A stretch of 64,000 nucleotides of DNA from Nitratireductor mangrovi (GTDB lineage Bacteria > Pseudomonadota > Alphaproteobacteria > Rhizobiales > Rhizobiaceae), in assembly GCF_007922615.2 (NCBI RefSeq), contig NZ_CP042301.2, positions 3,704,001 through 3,768,000 on the forward strand. The letters are read 5' to 3'. Below are positions 9,236 through 18,104 of the stretch, in pieces (the first letter of the stretch is position 1; each line of letters starts with the position of its first letter). The position numbers were made by a program, and so were the translations under genes. The notes below the pieces were generated by a model that was not told the origin of the DNA, ran no database searches, and saw only the letters and a list, made by a program, of their open reading frames with translations.

Positions 9236-9340
9236 TGCGCCGCAGCATCAAACGGGCTAGGAAAGTGACATCCGTTCGGACCCGGTGAGAACCCGGGTGG
9301 CTCTTCCGGCCGCCGACCCGCCGGACAATCACTACTGACG
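9236..9340 (+). ncRNA. Candidate structured leader RNA upstream of SulP (sul1-like?)
   Basis: Between mgtC and the SulP gene lie two stable hairpins: ACCCGG-TGAGAAC-CCGGGT (about 9278-9296) and TCCGGC-CGCCGACCC-GCCGGA (about 9306-9326), then an unpaired AATCACTACTGACGCC stretch. Compact adjoining stems in a 200-base leader of a sulfate-permease-family gene fit a cis-regulatory RNA; the sul1 motif of alphaproteobacteria occurs in this position. I cannot match the consensus from memory, so the family name is a guess from genomic position. There is no TPP core despite the TGAGA..ACCC resemblance. Confidence 0.4.
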
Positions 9341-9399
9341 CCTCCCCGCCTGCGGCCCTTCTGCCGGGTCGCGCCCATCCTTTGACGTCCCGGATACCG

Positions 9400-10884
9400 A
9401 TGCCATCACTTTATGCCTATCGTGCACAGTGGTTTTCCAATGTGCGCGCCGACCTCCTCGCCGGGCTTGTCGTCGCCCTCGCCCTCATCCCCGAAGCGAT
9501 CGCCTTTTCGATCATCGCCGGCGTCGATCCGAAGGTCGGCCTCTACGCTTCCTTCTCGATCGCCGTCCTGATCGCCTTCGTCGGCGGCCGTCCCGGCATG
9601 ATCTCGGCCGCGACGGCGGCAACTGCGGTGCTGATGGTGACGCTGGTGCGCGATCACGGCCTGCAATATCTGCTGGCCGCGACGGTTCTGGCCGGGCTGT
9701 TGCAGATCGGCGCCGGGCTGCTGAAGCTCGGTCAGGTGATGCGCTTCGTGTCGCGCTCGGTGATGACCGGCTTCGTCAACGCGCTCGCCATCCTGATCTT
9801 CATGGCACAGCTTCCCGAACTCGTCGGCGTGACCGGGCTGACCTATGTGATGGTCGCGGCCGGACTGGCGATCATCTACCTGTTTCCCTACCTCACAAGG
9901 GTCGTACCCTCGCCACTGGTCTGCATCGTCGTGCTGACGGCGGCGGCGATCGCGCTCGACCTTGACGTGCGCACGGTCGGCGACATGGGCGAACTGCCCT
10001 CTACCTTGCCGGTCTTCCTTATCCCCGACATCCCGCTCACCCTCGAAACGCTGCTGATCATCCTGCCCTATTCGGCCGCCGTCGCCGTCGTCGGCCTGCT
10101 GGAGTCGCTGATGACCGCCCAGATCGTCGACGATCTGACCGACACGTCTTCTGACCGCGACCAGGAATGCATCGGCCAGGGGCTCGCCAACACTGCAACC
10201 GGCTTCATCGGCGGCATGGCCGGCTGCGCCATGATCGGCCAGTCGATCATCAATGTGAAGTCGGGCGGACGGGGCAGGCTGTCCACCTTCGCGGCCGGCG
10301 TTCTGCTGCTTTTCATGATCCTCGTGCTGGGCGACCTCGTCAGCAGCATCCCGATGCCGGCGCTGGTCGCCATCATGATCATGGTCTCGATCGGCACCTT
10401 CTCATGGTCGTCGGTGAAGAATCTGAGGGATCATCCGCGCTCGTCCTCCATCGTCATGCTGGCGACCGTGATCTGCGTCATCTTCACCCACAATCTGGCC
10501 ATCGGTGTCCTCGTCGGGGTCCTGCTGTCGGGCATCTTCTTCGCCTGGAAGATCGCCCAGCTGTTCCGCGTGTCGTCTACCCTGAGCGACGATGGCCGCA
10601 GCCGCACCTACATCGTCGAAGGCCAGCTCTTCTTCGCCTCGGCCGAGGATTTCATGGCCGCTTTCGATTTCAAGGAGACACTCGAGAAGGTCACGATCGA
10701 CGTGTCGCGCGCCCATATCTGGGACATCTCCAGCGTCGCCGCGCTCGACATGGCGGTGCTGAAATTCCGTCGCGACGGCGCCGAGGTCGAGATCGTCGGC
10801 ATGAACGCCGCGAGCGAGACGATCGTCGATCGCCTCGCCATCCACGACAAGCCGAACGCGCTCGACAAGCTGATGGCGCATTGA
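9400..10884 (+). CDS. SulP-family inorganic anion transporter with STAS domain
   Basis: Transporter of 494 residues. It opens [21 protein letters not shown] and [14 protein letters not shown], the SulP signature, followed by about ten to twelve helices. A C-terminal STAS domain starts near residue 395 ([12 protein letters not shown] ... [14 protein letters not shown]). SulP proteins carry sulfate, bicarbonate or other anions by proton or sodium coupling; substrate is not decided here. ATG 9400 is preferred, while an in-frame TTG at 9382 would add six residues. A universal stress protein gene follows at 10948, probably cotranscribed. Confidence 0.93.
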   Translation: MPSLYAYRAQWFSNVRADLLAGLVVALALIPEAIAFSIIAGVDPKVGLYASFSIAVLIAFVGGRPGMISAATAATAVLMVTLVRDHGLQYLLAATVLAGLLQIGAGLLKLGQVMRFVSRSVMTGFVNALAILIFMAQLPELVGVTGLTYVMVAAGLAIIYLFPYLTRVVPSPLVCIVVLTAAAIALDLDVRTVGDMGELPSTLPVFLIPDIPLTLETLLIILPYSAAVAVVGLLESLMTAQIVDDLTDTSSDRDQECIGQGLANTATGFIGGMAGCAMIGQSIINVKSGGRGRLSTFAAGVLLLFMILVLGDLVSSIPMPALVAIMIMVSIGTFSWSSVKNLRDHPRSSSIVMLATVICVIFTHNLAIGVLVGVLLSGIFFAWKIAQLFRVSSTLSDDGRSRTYIVEGQLFFASAEDFMAAFDFKETLEKVTIDVSRAHIWDISSVAALDMAVLKFRRDGAEVEIVGMNAASETIVDRLAIHDKPNALDKLMAH

Positions 10885-10947
10885 CGGCCAGCCAGATCTT
10901 CGCGGCCGCTGGCCTCATGCGGATATCTTCCCGGTCAGGAGAACACC

Positions 10948-11796
10948 ATGACATCCAAGATCATCGCGCTCATCGACGGTTCCACCTATTCGCAAAGTGT
11001 GTGCGACAATGCGGCCTGGATCGCACGGCGCACCGATGCCGCGGTGGAGCTCGTCCATGTCCTCGGACGGCGCGAGACCGCCTCCGCCGACCTTTCCGGC
11101 ACCATCTCGCTCGGCGCGCGCTCGGCCCTGCTGGCCGAACTCAGCGCGCTCGACGAGACCCGGGCGCGACTGGCGCAAAAGCGCGGTCGCGCCATCCTGG
11201 AAGATGCCCAGGCGACGCTTGCCGAGGCCGGCGTGACGGCAACGATGCGGCTGCGCAACGGCGACCTTCTGGAGGCGGTTGCGGAGGCCGAGAAGCAGGC
11301 CGGGCTGATCGTGATCGGAAAGCGCGGCGAAGGTGCCGACTTCGCCAGACTGCATCTCGGCTCCAACCTCGAGCGTATCGCCCGTTCTGCGACGCGCCCG
11401 GTCTACGTCGCGGCCCGCGCCTGGCGGCCGGTCGCAAAGGTGCTGATCGCCCACGATGGCGGGCCGAGCATCGGTCGCGCAATCGACCACATCGCTGCCT
11501 CGCCCCTGCTGGCCGGCCTCGACATCCATCTGCTGCGGGTCGGCGCCGACACGGCGGAAAACCGTCGTGGCATCGAAGCCGCGCGCGCAGCGCTGGAAGC
11601 GGCCGGCCACACGGCCGCGGCCGAACTTGCGCCCGGCCAGCCGGACAAGGTGATCGCCGAGCGCGTCGAACGCGACGGGATCGATCTTCTGGTGATGGGC
11701 GCCTACGGCCACTCGCGCATCCGCAGCATGATCATCGGCTCCACGACCAGCGAGATGATCCGGGCCTGCAAGATCCCGGTGTTTTTGTTCCGCTAG
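10948..11796 (+). CDS. Tandem-domain universal stress protein (UspA family)
   Basis: Protein of 282 residues holding two Usp alpha/beta domains. The second ends with the ATP-binding pattern MGAYGHSRIRSMIIGSTT (G-2x-G-9x-G-S/T). The first has the variant GKRGEGADFARLHLGSN. Tandem Usp proteins of this length are common in Rhizobiales and respond to stress or energy state. A clear TCAGGAGAACACC site precedes the ATG. Position 63 bases after the SulP gene suggests co-expression with anion transport. Confidence 0.92.
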   Translation: MTSKIIALIDGSTYSQSVCDNAAWIARRTDAAVELVHVLGRRETASADLSGTISLGARSALLAELSALDETRARLAQKRGRAILEDAQATLAEAGVTATMRLRNGDLLEAVAEAEKQAGLIVIGKRGEGADFARLHLGSNLERIARSATRPVYVAARAWRPVAKVLIAHDGGPSIGRAIDHIAASPLLAGLDIHLLRVGADTAENRRGIEAARAALEAAGHTAAAELAPGQPDKVIAERVERDGIDLLVMGAYGHSRIRSMIIGSTTSEMIRACKIPVFLFR

Positions 11797-11887
11797 CGGC
11801 CGGGCGCAAACACGCGCAAGGCGACGATCCAGCGTGGAACCCGACGCACGGCGACCGGCGCTTGGTGACGCGCGGCAACGCCCCAGC

Positions 11888-12298
11888 CTAGAAAAAGCCG
11901 TCCAGGAACGCGGCGGCTTCATCCGAGATGCCGCCGATTTTGTTGGTCGCCTGCCGGTAGAACTTGAAATTGAGTTCGGTTGCGGGCCGGCCGTCACCCC
12001 AGTTGGCAAATGGCTTCAGTTCGCGCCGTCCCAACGGGCGCCTTGCCGACCCCGTACGACGAACGGAAATGTTCACCCGCGGCGTCTGCCGGGCAATGCC
12101 GGGCTCTTTCGCAACCTCTTCGGCCAAAGTAACCACGCCGCGCGCGATGAGGCCCTGCCCGCCTTCGTTCTCGCTCGCGAACAGATAGATGATATCACCC
12201 TCCGCGATGCGCTTGCCGCCATACATCGTCTTTTGCGCGACAAAGACGAAGGTGGCTGCCTGCGGGTCGTCGACGGCGGCCTTGATCACGAATGCCAT
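11888..12298 (-). CDS. Uncharacterised protein, possibly PUA/EVE-like fold
   Basis: Protein of 136 residues, family not recognised with certainty. The pattern GKRIAEGDIIYLFASENEGGQGLIARG resembles PUA-like or EVE domains, where a small molecule-carrying barrel is followed by a GxG-turn; this is a fold guess from spacing and strand pattern only. No signal peptide or membrane segment. It sits alone between the convergent Usp gene and the BA14K-like gene on the same strand. Coding support comes from strong third-position GC and a compact globular composition. Confidence 0.7.
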   Translation of the reverse strand: MAFVIKAAVDDPQAATFVFVAQKTMYGGKRIAEGDIIYLFASENEGGQGLIARGVVTLAEEVAKEPGIARQTPRVNISVRRTGSARRPLGRRELKPFANWGDGRPATELNFKFYRQATNKIGGISDEAAAFLDGFF

Positions 12299-12313
12299 CG
12301 GCGCCGTTCCTCG

Positions 12314-12334
12314 AAAACCTTGACTTTTTCAAGG
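12314..12334 (-). terminator. Small hairpin with T-run on the minus strand
   Basis: Read on the minus strand: CCTTGA-AAAAG-TCAAGG followed by TTTT. It lies about 100 bases downstream of the BA14K-like gene stop and just 16 bases upstream of the next start, so it may attenuate read-through. The stem is only six pairs, so the call is weak. Confidence 0.35.
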
Positions 12335-12432
12335 CTCATGCCGGGATGCGCAAGGGGCCTGCGGCTTTCTCCTGTCATCCGCGAGCAGCGAGTACCGGAC
12401 GCCGCTCTTCCCCACGGCCTGCCGCAGGCGCG

Positions 12433-13128
12433 CTAGAGGCATTGCTGGCGGGGACCCCCGCCAAAGGGCTGGTAGCTGTTGTCCTCGGGGCGATAGGAAC
12501 GATAGCGGCTGAAGCAGCTTCTTATGTGCTCCGCCGAGAGTTCTATCGGCCCCGTCGCAGGCACCAGTTTTCCGTGGCGCGCCTGATCGACCCGAACCAC
12601 ATATTGCAGTTTCGGCGCCTCTTCGCCTGCGCCGTCATCCGCAAACAGGACGTCGGAGTAGGGCGACACACAGCGCTGGCGGCCGCCACTGTAGGGGGTG
12701 TAGCTGTCGTCTTCCGGCCGGTATGAGCGGTATCGGTGCGAACACCAGGCCACATGGGCCGCAGCGGCTTTCACGCGGCGTGGCGAGGCTTCGCGCTGTT
12801 CCGTCGCGTCCCGGCGAACGGCCGCTGTCGTCATGGGATCGACGGTCTCTTGGACCGGGGGGGCGTGTCTCTCGTCCCGGACGCTTGCATGCCGTTCTTC
12901 GGTGTCGGTAACTTCATTGGCCATCGCTTTCCCGGCGACGCGCTCGAAGCTCTGGGCGGCCTTCTGGACCGGCCGTGGTACGGAACTCCAGAGCTCGGCC
13001 ATGTTCTGCCCCTTCGATTGCGCGGGCACAGGTTCTGCGTTGAGAAAGACGATCGCCGCAAACACGCCGCTTCCGAAAATCCCGAGCGCGGCAACAAAGC
13101 CGCCGATGAACGCCAGCAGAGGTTTCAT
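12433..13128 (-). CDS. BA14K-like membrane-anchored protein with two Cys-flanked repeats
   Basis: Protein of 231 residues from ATG 13128, which follows GGAGGAGAGC; the longer frame to 13269 is not supported. Residues 8-30 form an N-terminal helix (signal anchor). The region to 125 is polar and low complexity. Two near-identical units follow, at 129-153 and 205-230, each C-x2-3-RYRSYRPED-N/D-SY-x-P-Y/F-x-G-G-x4-C, matching the BA14K motif of Brucella and rhizobial surface proteins. The paired cysteines could form disulfides in the periplasm. Function is unknown; lectin-like activity is reported for Brucella BA14K. Confidence 0.85.
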   Translation of the reverse strand: MKPLLAFIGGFVAALGIFGSGVFAAIVFLNAEPVPAQSKGQNMAELWSSVPRPVQKAAQSFERVAGKAMANEVTDTEERHASVRDERHAPPVQETVDPMTTAAVRRDATEQREASPRRVKAAAAHVAWCSHRYRSYRPEDDSYTPYSGGRQRCVSPYSDVLFADDGAGEEAPKLQYVVRVDQARHGKLVPATGPIELSAEHIRSCFSRYRSYRPEDNSYQPFGGGPRQQCL

Positions 13129-13443
13129 CTGCTCTCCTCCTTGTTCCTCGGGAGGCAAATGCGGCAGCTCTTTGTCGGTTCCGTGAAGAACCCATAAAGA
13201 CATGGCGCCGACGGCTGCGCGCCGCCCAAGATTGCCGGTCCCCAAGTTTGCTGGTATGAGCCACGCCATGGAAGAGCTGTTCGGGAACCCGGCCTACAAG
13301 CGCTTCGCCCTGCAGGACAGGAAGCGCCTGCCGGCGCGTTTTTTCGCGCGCATCTCCGGCGCGCTTTTGACCCGGCTTTCCTAGCCCCGTCATTCCGGCC
13401 AGCGCCGGCCTGATCCAGCTCCCTTATCGACGGACGCAAGACA
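13129..13443. other. Divergent intergenic region, BA14K-like gene / leuC
   Basis: These 315 bases hold the promoter regions of two divergent genes. There is one short open frame (ATG 13256 or 13268 to 13384, about 40 residues, MEELFGNPAYKRFALQDRK...), but no ribosome-binding site precedes it and I do not call it. A small stem CCGGC-CAGC-GCCGG lies about 13396-13409 in the leuC leader. I see no clear operator or leader-peptide attenuator with clustered leucine codons. Confidence 0.6.
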
Positions 13444-14850
13444 ATGACCGCCCCCAGAACCCTTTACGACAAGATTTTCGAAGACCATCTGGTCGACCGT
13501 CAGGACGACGGCACCTGCCTCCTCTATATCGACCGCCATCTCGTCCACGAGGTGACGAGCCCGCAGGCCTTCGAGGGCCTGCGTTTGGCCGGCCGCCCGG
13601 TGCGCCATCCCGAGCGCACGCTCGCCGTCGTCGACCACAACGTGCCGACCACGGACCGCTCGCACGGCATCGCCAACGAGGAAAGCCGCATCCAGGTCGA
13701 GGCGCTGGCCAAGAACGCCGCCGATTTCGGCATCGATTATTACAACGAGGTCGACATGCGGCAGGGCATCGTCCACATCGTCGGCCCCGAGCAGGGTTTC
13801 ACCCTGCCCGGCATGACGATCGTGTGCGGCGACAGCCACACCTCCACTCATGGCGCCTTCGGCGCGCTGGCCCACGGCATCGGCACCTCCGAGGTCGAGC
13901 ACGTGCTCGCCACCCAGACGCTGATCCAGAACAAGGCCAGGAACATGCTGGTGCGCGTCGACGGGCAACTGCCCGAGGGCGTCACCGCCAAGGACATCAT
14001 CCTCGCCATCATCGGCGAGATCGGCACCGCCGGCGGCACCGGCCACGTCATCGAATATGCCGGCGAGGCGATCCGGGCGCTGTCGATGGAAGGCCGCATG
14101 ACGGTCTGCAACATGTCGATCGAGGGCGGCGCCCGTGCCGGCCTGATCGCCCCCGACGAGACCACCTTTGCCTATGTCAAGGACAAGCCGCGCGCGCCGA
14201 AGGGCAAGGCCTGGGACATGGCGCTCGAATACTGGAAGACGCTGCACACCGACGAGGGCGCGCATTTCGACAAGACCGTGGTGCTGGATGCCGCCAACCT
14301 GCCGCCGATCGTCACATGGGGTTCCTCGCCCGAGGATGTCGCCTCGGTCACCGGCGTCGTGCCCGATCCCGCCGACATCCCCGAGGAGAACAAGCGCAAT
14401 TCCAAGAAGCGCGCGCTCGACTATATGGGCCTGACCCCGGGTACGAAGATCACCGACATCGCGCTTGACCGCGTCTTCATTGGCTCCTGCACCAATGGCC
14501 GCATCGAGGACCTTCGCGCCGTGGCGAAGATCGTCAAGGACCGCAAGGTCAATGAGCGCGTCGACGCCATGATCGTGCCGGGCTCCGGCCTGGTGAAGGC
14601 ACAGGCCGAGGCCGAGGGCCTCGACGTCATCTTCCAGGCGGCCGGCTTCGACTGGCGCGAGCCCGGCTGCTCCATGTGCCTCGCCATGAACGAGGATCGT
14701 CTGAAGCCGCAGGAGCGCTGCGCCTCGACGTCGAACCGCAATTTCGAGGGTCGTCAGGGCTTCAAGGGCCGCACCCACCTGGTCTCCCCGGCCATGGCCG
14801 CGGCGGCGGCGATCGCTGGCCATTTCGTCGACATCCGCGACTGGAAGTAA
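13444..14850 (+). CDS. leuC: 3-isopropylmalate dehydratase large subunit
   Basis: Aconitase-superfamily enzyme of 468 residues that isomerises 2-isopropylmalate to 3-isopropylmalate in leucine synthesis, together with LeuD (not in this window). The [4Fe-4S] ligands are visible: FIGSCTNGR (about residue 348) and PGCSMC (about residue 408). [26 protein letters not shown] is the family hallmark near residue 130. The leader has only a weak Shine-Dalgarno before ATG 13444, but the [15 protein letters not shown] start matches homologues. It is a single-gene unit ending in a strong hairpin. Confidence 0.97.
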   Translation: MTAPRTLYDKIFEDHLVDRQDDGTCLLYIDRHLVHEVTSPQAFEGLRLAGRPVRHPERTLAVVDHNVPTTDRSHGIANEESRIQVEALAKNAADFGIDYYNEVDMRQGIVHIVGPEQGFTLPGMTIVCGDSHTSTHGAFGALAHGIGTSEVEHVLATQTLIQNKARNMLVRVDGQLPEGVTAKDIILAIIGEIGTAGGTGHVIEYAGEAIRALSMEGRMTVCNMSIEGGARAGLIAPDETTFAYVKDKPRAPKGKAWDMALEYWKTLHTDEGAHFDKTVVLDAANLPPIVTWGSSPEDVASVTGVVPDPADIPEENKRNSKKRALDYMGLTPGTKITDIALDRVFIGSCTNGRIEDLRAVAKIVKDRKVNERVDAMIVPGSGLVKAQAEAEGLDVIFQAAGFDWREPGCSMCLAMNEDRLKPQERCASTSNRNFEGRQGFKGRTHLVSPAMAAAAAIAGHFVDIRDWK

Positions 14851-14882
14851 CCGGGCGGGGCCACCCGTCGAGATCGAAACAT

Positions 14883-14906
14883 GAGCGCCGGCGTCAGCCG
14901 GCGCTC
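14883..14906. terminator. Strong hairpin between convergent leuC and lipoprotein genes
   Basis: GAGCGCCGGC-GTCA-GCCGGCGCTC has ten perfect pairs with a four-base loop. It begins about 30 bases after the leuC stop and contains the stop codon of the minus-strand lipoprotein gene in its loop. It lacks a T-run; probably a bidirectional terminator or 3'-end stabiliser. Confidence 0.55.
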
Positions 14907-15481
14907 TCGCATTCGGGGATGGCCGCCACCTTATCTGCGCCGATCGCCTCGGCGAGGCGCGTCCCGCGCGTCAGTGCGAAGAACGCCCCCTCGCGCTCCG
15001 TGCGCATATAGGTGCCGAGCCTGGTTTGCTGCCCGTCGATCGGCCCGGTCCGGCATCCGCCGGTGACCGACACCGACAGCGTGCCCTTGCCCTTGTTGCC
15101 GGTCTCGCGGGCGGCGCGCGCCTTGGCTTGCGCGGCGGCAAGACGGGCCCGGTCCGCTTCCCGCACGGTCGCGATGCGGACATGCTCGCCTTGCTCGATC
15201 CGGTCAGGGAAAGCGGACCCTGCGCTCACCCCGGAAACCGCAAGGCGGAACGTCTCGTCGAAAGCGAGAGCGGGATCGTCGGCCGCGAGCGCCAGCCGCA
15301 GGATGACGTTGCCGTCGCCGACATGCAGCCGCTCCGAGGTCTTTACGGCGACCGCGATGCCCGCGGGATCGGCCGCGAGCGGATCGAACGCGGCAAGCCT
15401 CACGGCCGCGATGGGCGACAGGCTCGCACAGCCGGCAAGGCCGGCGGCAAGGGCAAGAATGGCGAAGCGAGAAATCGTCAT
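14894..15481 (-). CDS. Putative lipoprotein of unknown function
   Basis: Protein of 195 residues with a clear lipobox LAAGLAGC near residue 18 after a short positively started signal peptide, so it should be lipid-anchored. The mature part has beta-strand patterns (LHVGDGNVILRLALAADDP) and an Ala-rich helix rich in Arg and Lys (ADRARLAAAQAKARAARE), then VTGGCRTG. I do not recognise the family. Divergent from the DUF2975 gene across an AT-rich 78-base promoter region. Confidence 0.78.
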   Translation of the reverse strand: MTISRFAILALAAGLAGCASLSPIAAVRLAAFDPLAADPAGIAVAVKTSERLHVGDGNVILRLALAADDPALAFDETFRLAVSGVSAGSAFPDRIEQGEHVRIATVREADRARLAAAQAKARAARETGNKGKGTLSVSVTGGCRTGPIDGQQTRLGTYMRTEREGAFFALTRGTRLAEAIGADKVAAIPECESAG

Positions 15482-15559
15482 GGCGCGTTTCCAGATTATG
15501 CTGGACAGGATTAAATTATTGTCTTACATTAATTTCATCTTGTCAAACAGGAGTCCGAC

Positions 15560-16108
15560 ATGACAACCGAGTTCGACCGCGCGCGCCGCCTCAGCAGCCG
15601 CATGCGCCATGTGACGGCGCTTTTCGCCACCGCCGTGCTGCTGGCTGCCGGAGGCCTGCTTATCGTCGCCTCGGTGGACGCACCAACGTTCCGCAATATC
15701 CTGGAGGACTCCTTCGCCGAGGGGCACCGGATCGCGCTGACGCCGGCCTCGACGACGGTCACGCTCGTGCTCTTGGCGATCCAGCTGGCGATCCTGATGT
15801 CGGCGTTTTATTGCCTCTGGCGCATGTTCGGCGCCTTCGCGTCGGATGAGCCGCTGACGGCCGATGCCGCCAACTGGATGCACCGGGCGGGCGTCGCCTT
15901 CCTGGCCACCGCCGCAACGTCGGTTCTGATGCGCACGGCGGTCGTTTCGGCCCTGACCTTCGCCAATCCGCCCGGCGAGCGCGCCCTTTCGGTCTCGCTT
16001 GGTTCTCCCGACCTTCTGGCCTTCCTCATGGCCGGCGTCCTGCTCATCACCGGCCGCATCATCGCCGGCGCCGCCGAAATCCGCGAAGACCACCGCGCGA
16101 TCGTCTGA
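15560..16108 (+). CDS. DUF2975 domain membrane protein
   Basis: Protein of 182 residues with four transmembrane helices (about 19-40, 65-85, 108-130, 146-165), matching DUF2975: helix 2 to 3 linker FGAFASDEPLTADAANWMHRAG is characteristic. Its gene ends 2 bases before a small XRE-type repressor, a pairing seen in many bacteria. GGAGTC precedes the ATG. Function unknown; pairing suggests a membrane factor tuned by, or acting on, the HTH protein (inference). Confidence 0.85.
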   Translation: MTTEFDRARRLSSRMRHVTALFATAVLLAAGGLLIVASVDAPTFRNILEDSFAEGHRIALTPASTTVTLVLLAIQLAILMSAFYCLWRMFGAFASDEPLTADAANWMHRAGVAFLATAATSVLMRTAVVSALTFANPPGERALSVSLGSPDLLAFLMAGVLLITGRIIAGAAEIREDHRAIV

Positions 16109-16110
16109 AG

Positions 16111-16356
16111 ATGCCGATCATCGTCAATCTCGACGTCATGCTGGCCCGGCGCAAGATGCGCTCCAAGGAGCTTGCCGAGCAGATCGGCATCACCGAGCAG
16201 AACGTGTCGCTGCTCAAGTCGGGCAAGGTCCGCGGCGTGCGTTTCGAGACGCTGGAGAAGATCTGCCATGTGCTCGACTGCCAGCCCGGCGACATTCTCG
16301 AATATCGCGACGAAGACGCACCCGCTGGCGGCCCCGCCGCCGTGAACCGCGAATGA
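16111..16356 (+). CDS. Small XRE-family HTH regulator (YozG-like)
   Basis: DNA-binding protein of 81 residues. Helix-turn-helix around residues 15-55: VMLARRKMRSKELAEQIGITEQ then LLKSGKVRGVRFETLEKIC, and the tail LDCQPGDILEY typical of the YozG/COG3655 class. It directly follows the DUF2975 gene with a 2-base gap and is surely cotranscribed. It probably binds its own promoter in the AT-rich stretch at 15500-15555 (inference). Confidence 0.93.
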   Translation: MPIIVNLDVMLARRKMRSKELAEQIGITEQNVSLLKSGKVRGVRFETLEKICHVLDCQPGDILEYRDEDAPAGGPAAVNRE

Positions 16357-16446
16357 ACGCGGCGCTCAGCGGCGGTTCAAGCTCCCGGCGGCAACATGGC
16401 GACATTCCGGTTGGAGCAAGGCCGGAGGCCAGAGGGAGAAACCGCC

Positions 16447-16755
16447 ATGTACGCCAGACTCATCGCCGCATCGCTCGCCACCGCGCTTGTCGCCATGTCG
16501 GCCGGCTCCGCCTTCGCCGAGATGAAGACCAAGAAACTCAAGGCAAGCCGTGAGCAGGTCCGCGAAGCCTGCGAAAAGAATCCCGACAACATCGGCTACG
16601 GCACCCACGCCAAGAAAGGCGGCTACGGCTGCGTGACCGACAACGGCTTCATCGACTGCAAGGAGAATGGCGACTGCGTCGGGGGCACCGTCGAGCGCGT
16701 CGCCACCAGCAGGCTGCCGAAGATCGGATCGGCAGGCAAACTCGCCCGCCAGTGA
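16447..16755 (+). CDS. Small secreted Cys-containing protein of unknown function
   Basis: Protein of 102 residues starting at ATG 16447 after GAGGGAGAAACC. Signal peptide 1-24 ends SAFAE. The mature part has four cysteines in CEKNPDNIGYGTHAKKGGYGC and IDCKENGDC patterns, suggesting two disulfides. I recall similar short hypotheticals in Rhizobiales but no function. Isolated, between the XRE gene and a diguanylate cyclase. Confidence 0.8.
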   Translation: MYARLIAASLATALVAMSAGSAFAEMKTKKLKASREQVREACEKNPDNIGYGTHAKKGGYGCVTDNGFIDCKENGDCVGGTVERVATSRLPKIGSAGKLARQ

Positions 16756-16897
16756 CCGTTGCCTTGCCGCCGGCCCGACCACAACGGCCGGCGGCAGGAC
16801 GGCGTTCCCGTCGCGTAGGGGAAAAAGCCCGCGCCCATTAACGACTTTTTCGACACCTGTGGTTTATGCATGCCCGACGGGTGAAAGGGAGCCGGGC

Positions 16898-18100
16898 ATG
16901 AGCGCTGCCGGATATATTCTGGCAATCAACCTCCTTGTCGCCGGCCTGTTTGCCGGCGTCTTCGGATGGATCAGCCTTTTCGCCAAGGTTCGCGTCCCCG
17001 CACGCTGGATTTGCGCCAGTTTCCTGCTCGGAATGGCGAATTTCGGCGTCGAATGGCTGGTTTCCGCAGTGGAAGATCCGCGCTTCGTCGTCTTTGCGGC
17101 CTTTGCCGTCTCGATCGTCGGCATGACCGTGTTCAACATCGGCATCCTGCGCAAATACGCCGTCGCGGTGCCATGGCGCGTCTTGGCCTTCCTGGTCGCC
17201 GTCTCGCTGCCGCTCAACCTCGCCATTTACGACATGCCGCGGACGTCTTTCGTCCGGGTGCTGCTCTACCAGTTGCCCTATTTCGCGATCCAGACGGTCG
17301 CCGTCTGGCAGCTCATCCGCGCGCCCGGCAAGCGCGCCCTCGACCATGTGCTGACATGGCTCCTCGCCGCCGGTGCGCTGCACTTTCTCAGCAAGCCCTT
17401 CCTGGCGGTCATGTTCGGACCCGGCGACCGGCCGCAAAGCTATGTCGACAGCATCTATGCGCTGATATCGCAGTCGATGGGTTCGGTGCTCATCGTCGCC
17501 ACCGGCCTGCTCGTCGCCTTGATCCTCGTGCGCGACCTTCTCGCCGAGGCGACGGCGCGCTCCGAAACCGATCCGCTGACCGGCCTCTTCAACCGGCGCG
17601 GTTTCGAAGACCGCGTGCCGCAGATCACCCGAGGACTGGCGGAGACCGGCATGCCGGCGGCGCTCGTCATCTGCGACCTCGACCACTTCAAGGCCGTCAA
17701 TGACGGCTACGGCCATGCCGGCGGCGATCTGGTGATCCTCGCCTTCGCCGAACACCTGAGAGCCGCGGCGATGGAAAACCACATCGCCGGCCGCATCGGC
17801 GGCGAGGAATTCGCCATCCTGCTGCCCGGCTCCGACGCCATGTCGGCCCGCCTCTTCGCCGAGGGCATCCGCAGCGCCTTCGCCGAGGCCGAGATCGAAG
17901 GTCTGCCCGAGGATGAGCGCTTCACCGCCAGCTTCGGCGTCGCCGAGCTTCGCCAGGCCGACACGCTGTCGGACATGCTGCGCCGCGCCGACCTGGCGCT
18001 CTACGAGGCCAAGAACAGCGGCCGCAACTGCGTGCGCGTCGCACCGGTAATGGCGGCATCGAATGCCGGCGAGCGCCGCCTCCGCCGTACGGCGAGCTGA
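16898..18100 (+). CDS. Membrane-bound diguanylate cyclase (GGDEF)
   Basis: Protein of 400 residues, start ATG 16898 preceded by AAAGGGAGCC. Residues 1-210 hold six or seven transmembrane helices. The GGDEF domain follows: DPLTGLFNRRGF (about 227), CDLDHFKAVNDGYGH and the active-site loop RIGGEEF (about 301). It should make c-di-GMP. At the inhibitory I-site position upstream of GGEEF the sequence reads MENH rather than RxxD, so product inhibition by that site is not expected. Ends 4 bases from the convergent ClpP-like gene. Confidence 0.93.
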   Translation: MSAAGYILAINLLVAGLFAGVFGWISLFAKVRVPARWICASFLLGMANFGVEWLVSAVEDPRFVVFAAFAVSIVGMTVFNIGILRKYAVAVPWRVLAFLVAVSLPLNLAIYDMPRTSFVRVLLYQLPYFAIQTVAVWQLIRAPGKRALDHVLTWLLAAGALHFLSKPFLAVMFGPGDRPQSYVDSIYALISQSMGSVLIVATGLLVALILVRDLLAEATARSETDPLTGLFNRRGFEDRVPQITRGLAETGMPAALVICDLDHFKAVNDGYGHAGGDLVILAFAEHLRAAAMENHIAGRIGGEEFAILLPGSDAMSARLFAEGIRSAFAEAEIEGLPEDERFTASFGVAELRQADTLSDMLRRADLALYEAKNSGRNCVRVAPVMAASNAGERRLRRTAS

Positions 18101-18104
18101 GTCG

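Noticed and set aside
9278..9296. TPP riboswitch in the SulP leader
   Set aside because: TGAGA..ACCC resembles the thi box start, but the CTGATC-GG-TAAT-CC-GCG half is missing.
13256..13384. Short plus-strand frame (about 40 residues) between BA14K-like gene and leuC
   Set aside because: No ribosome-binding site, no recognisable sequence and no conservation evidence; might be a small protein, but unsupported.
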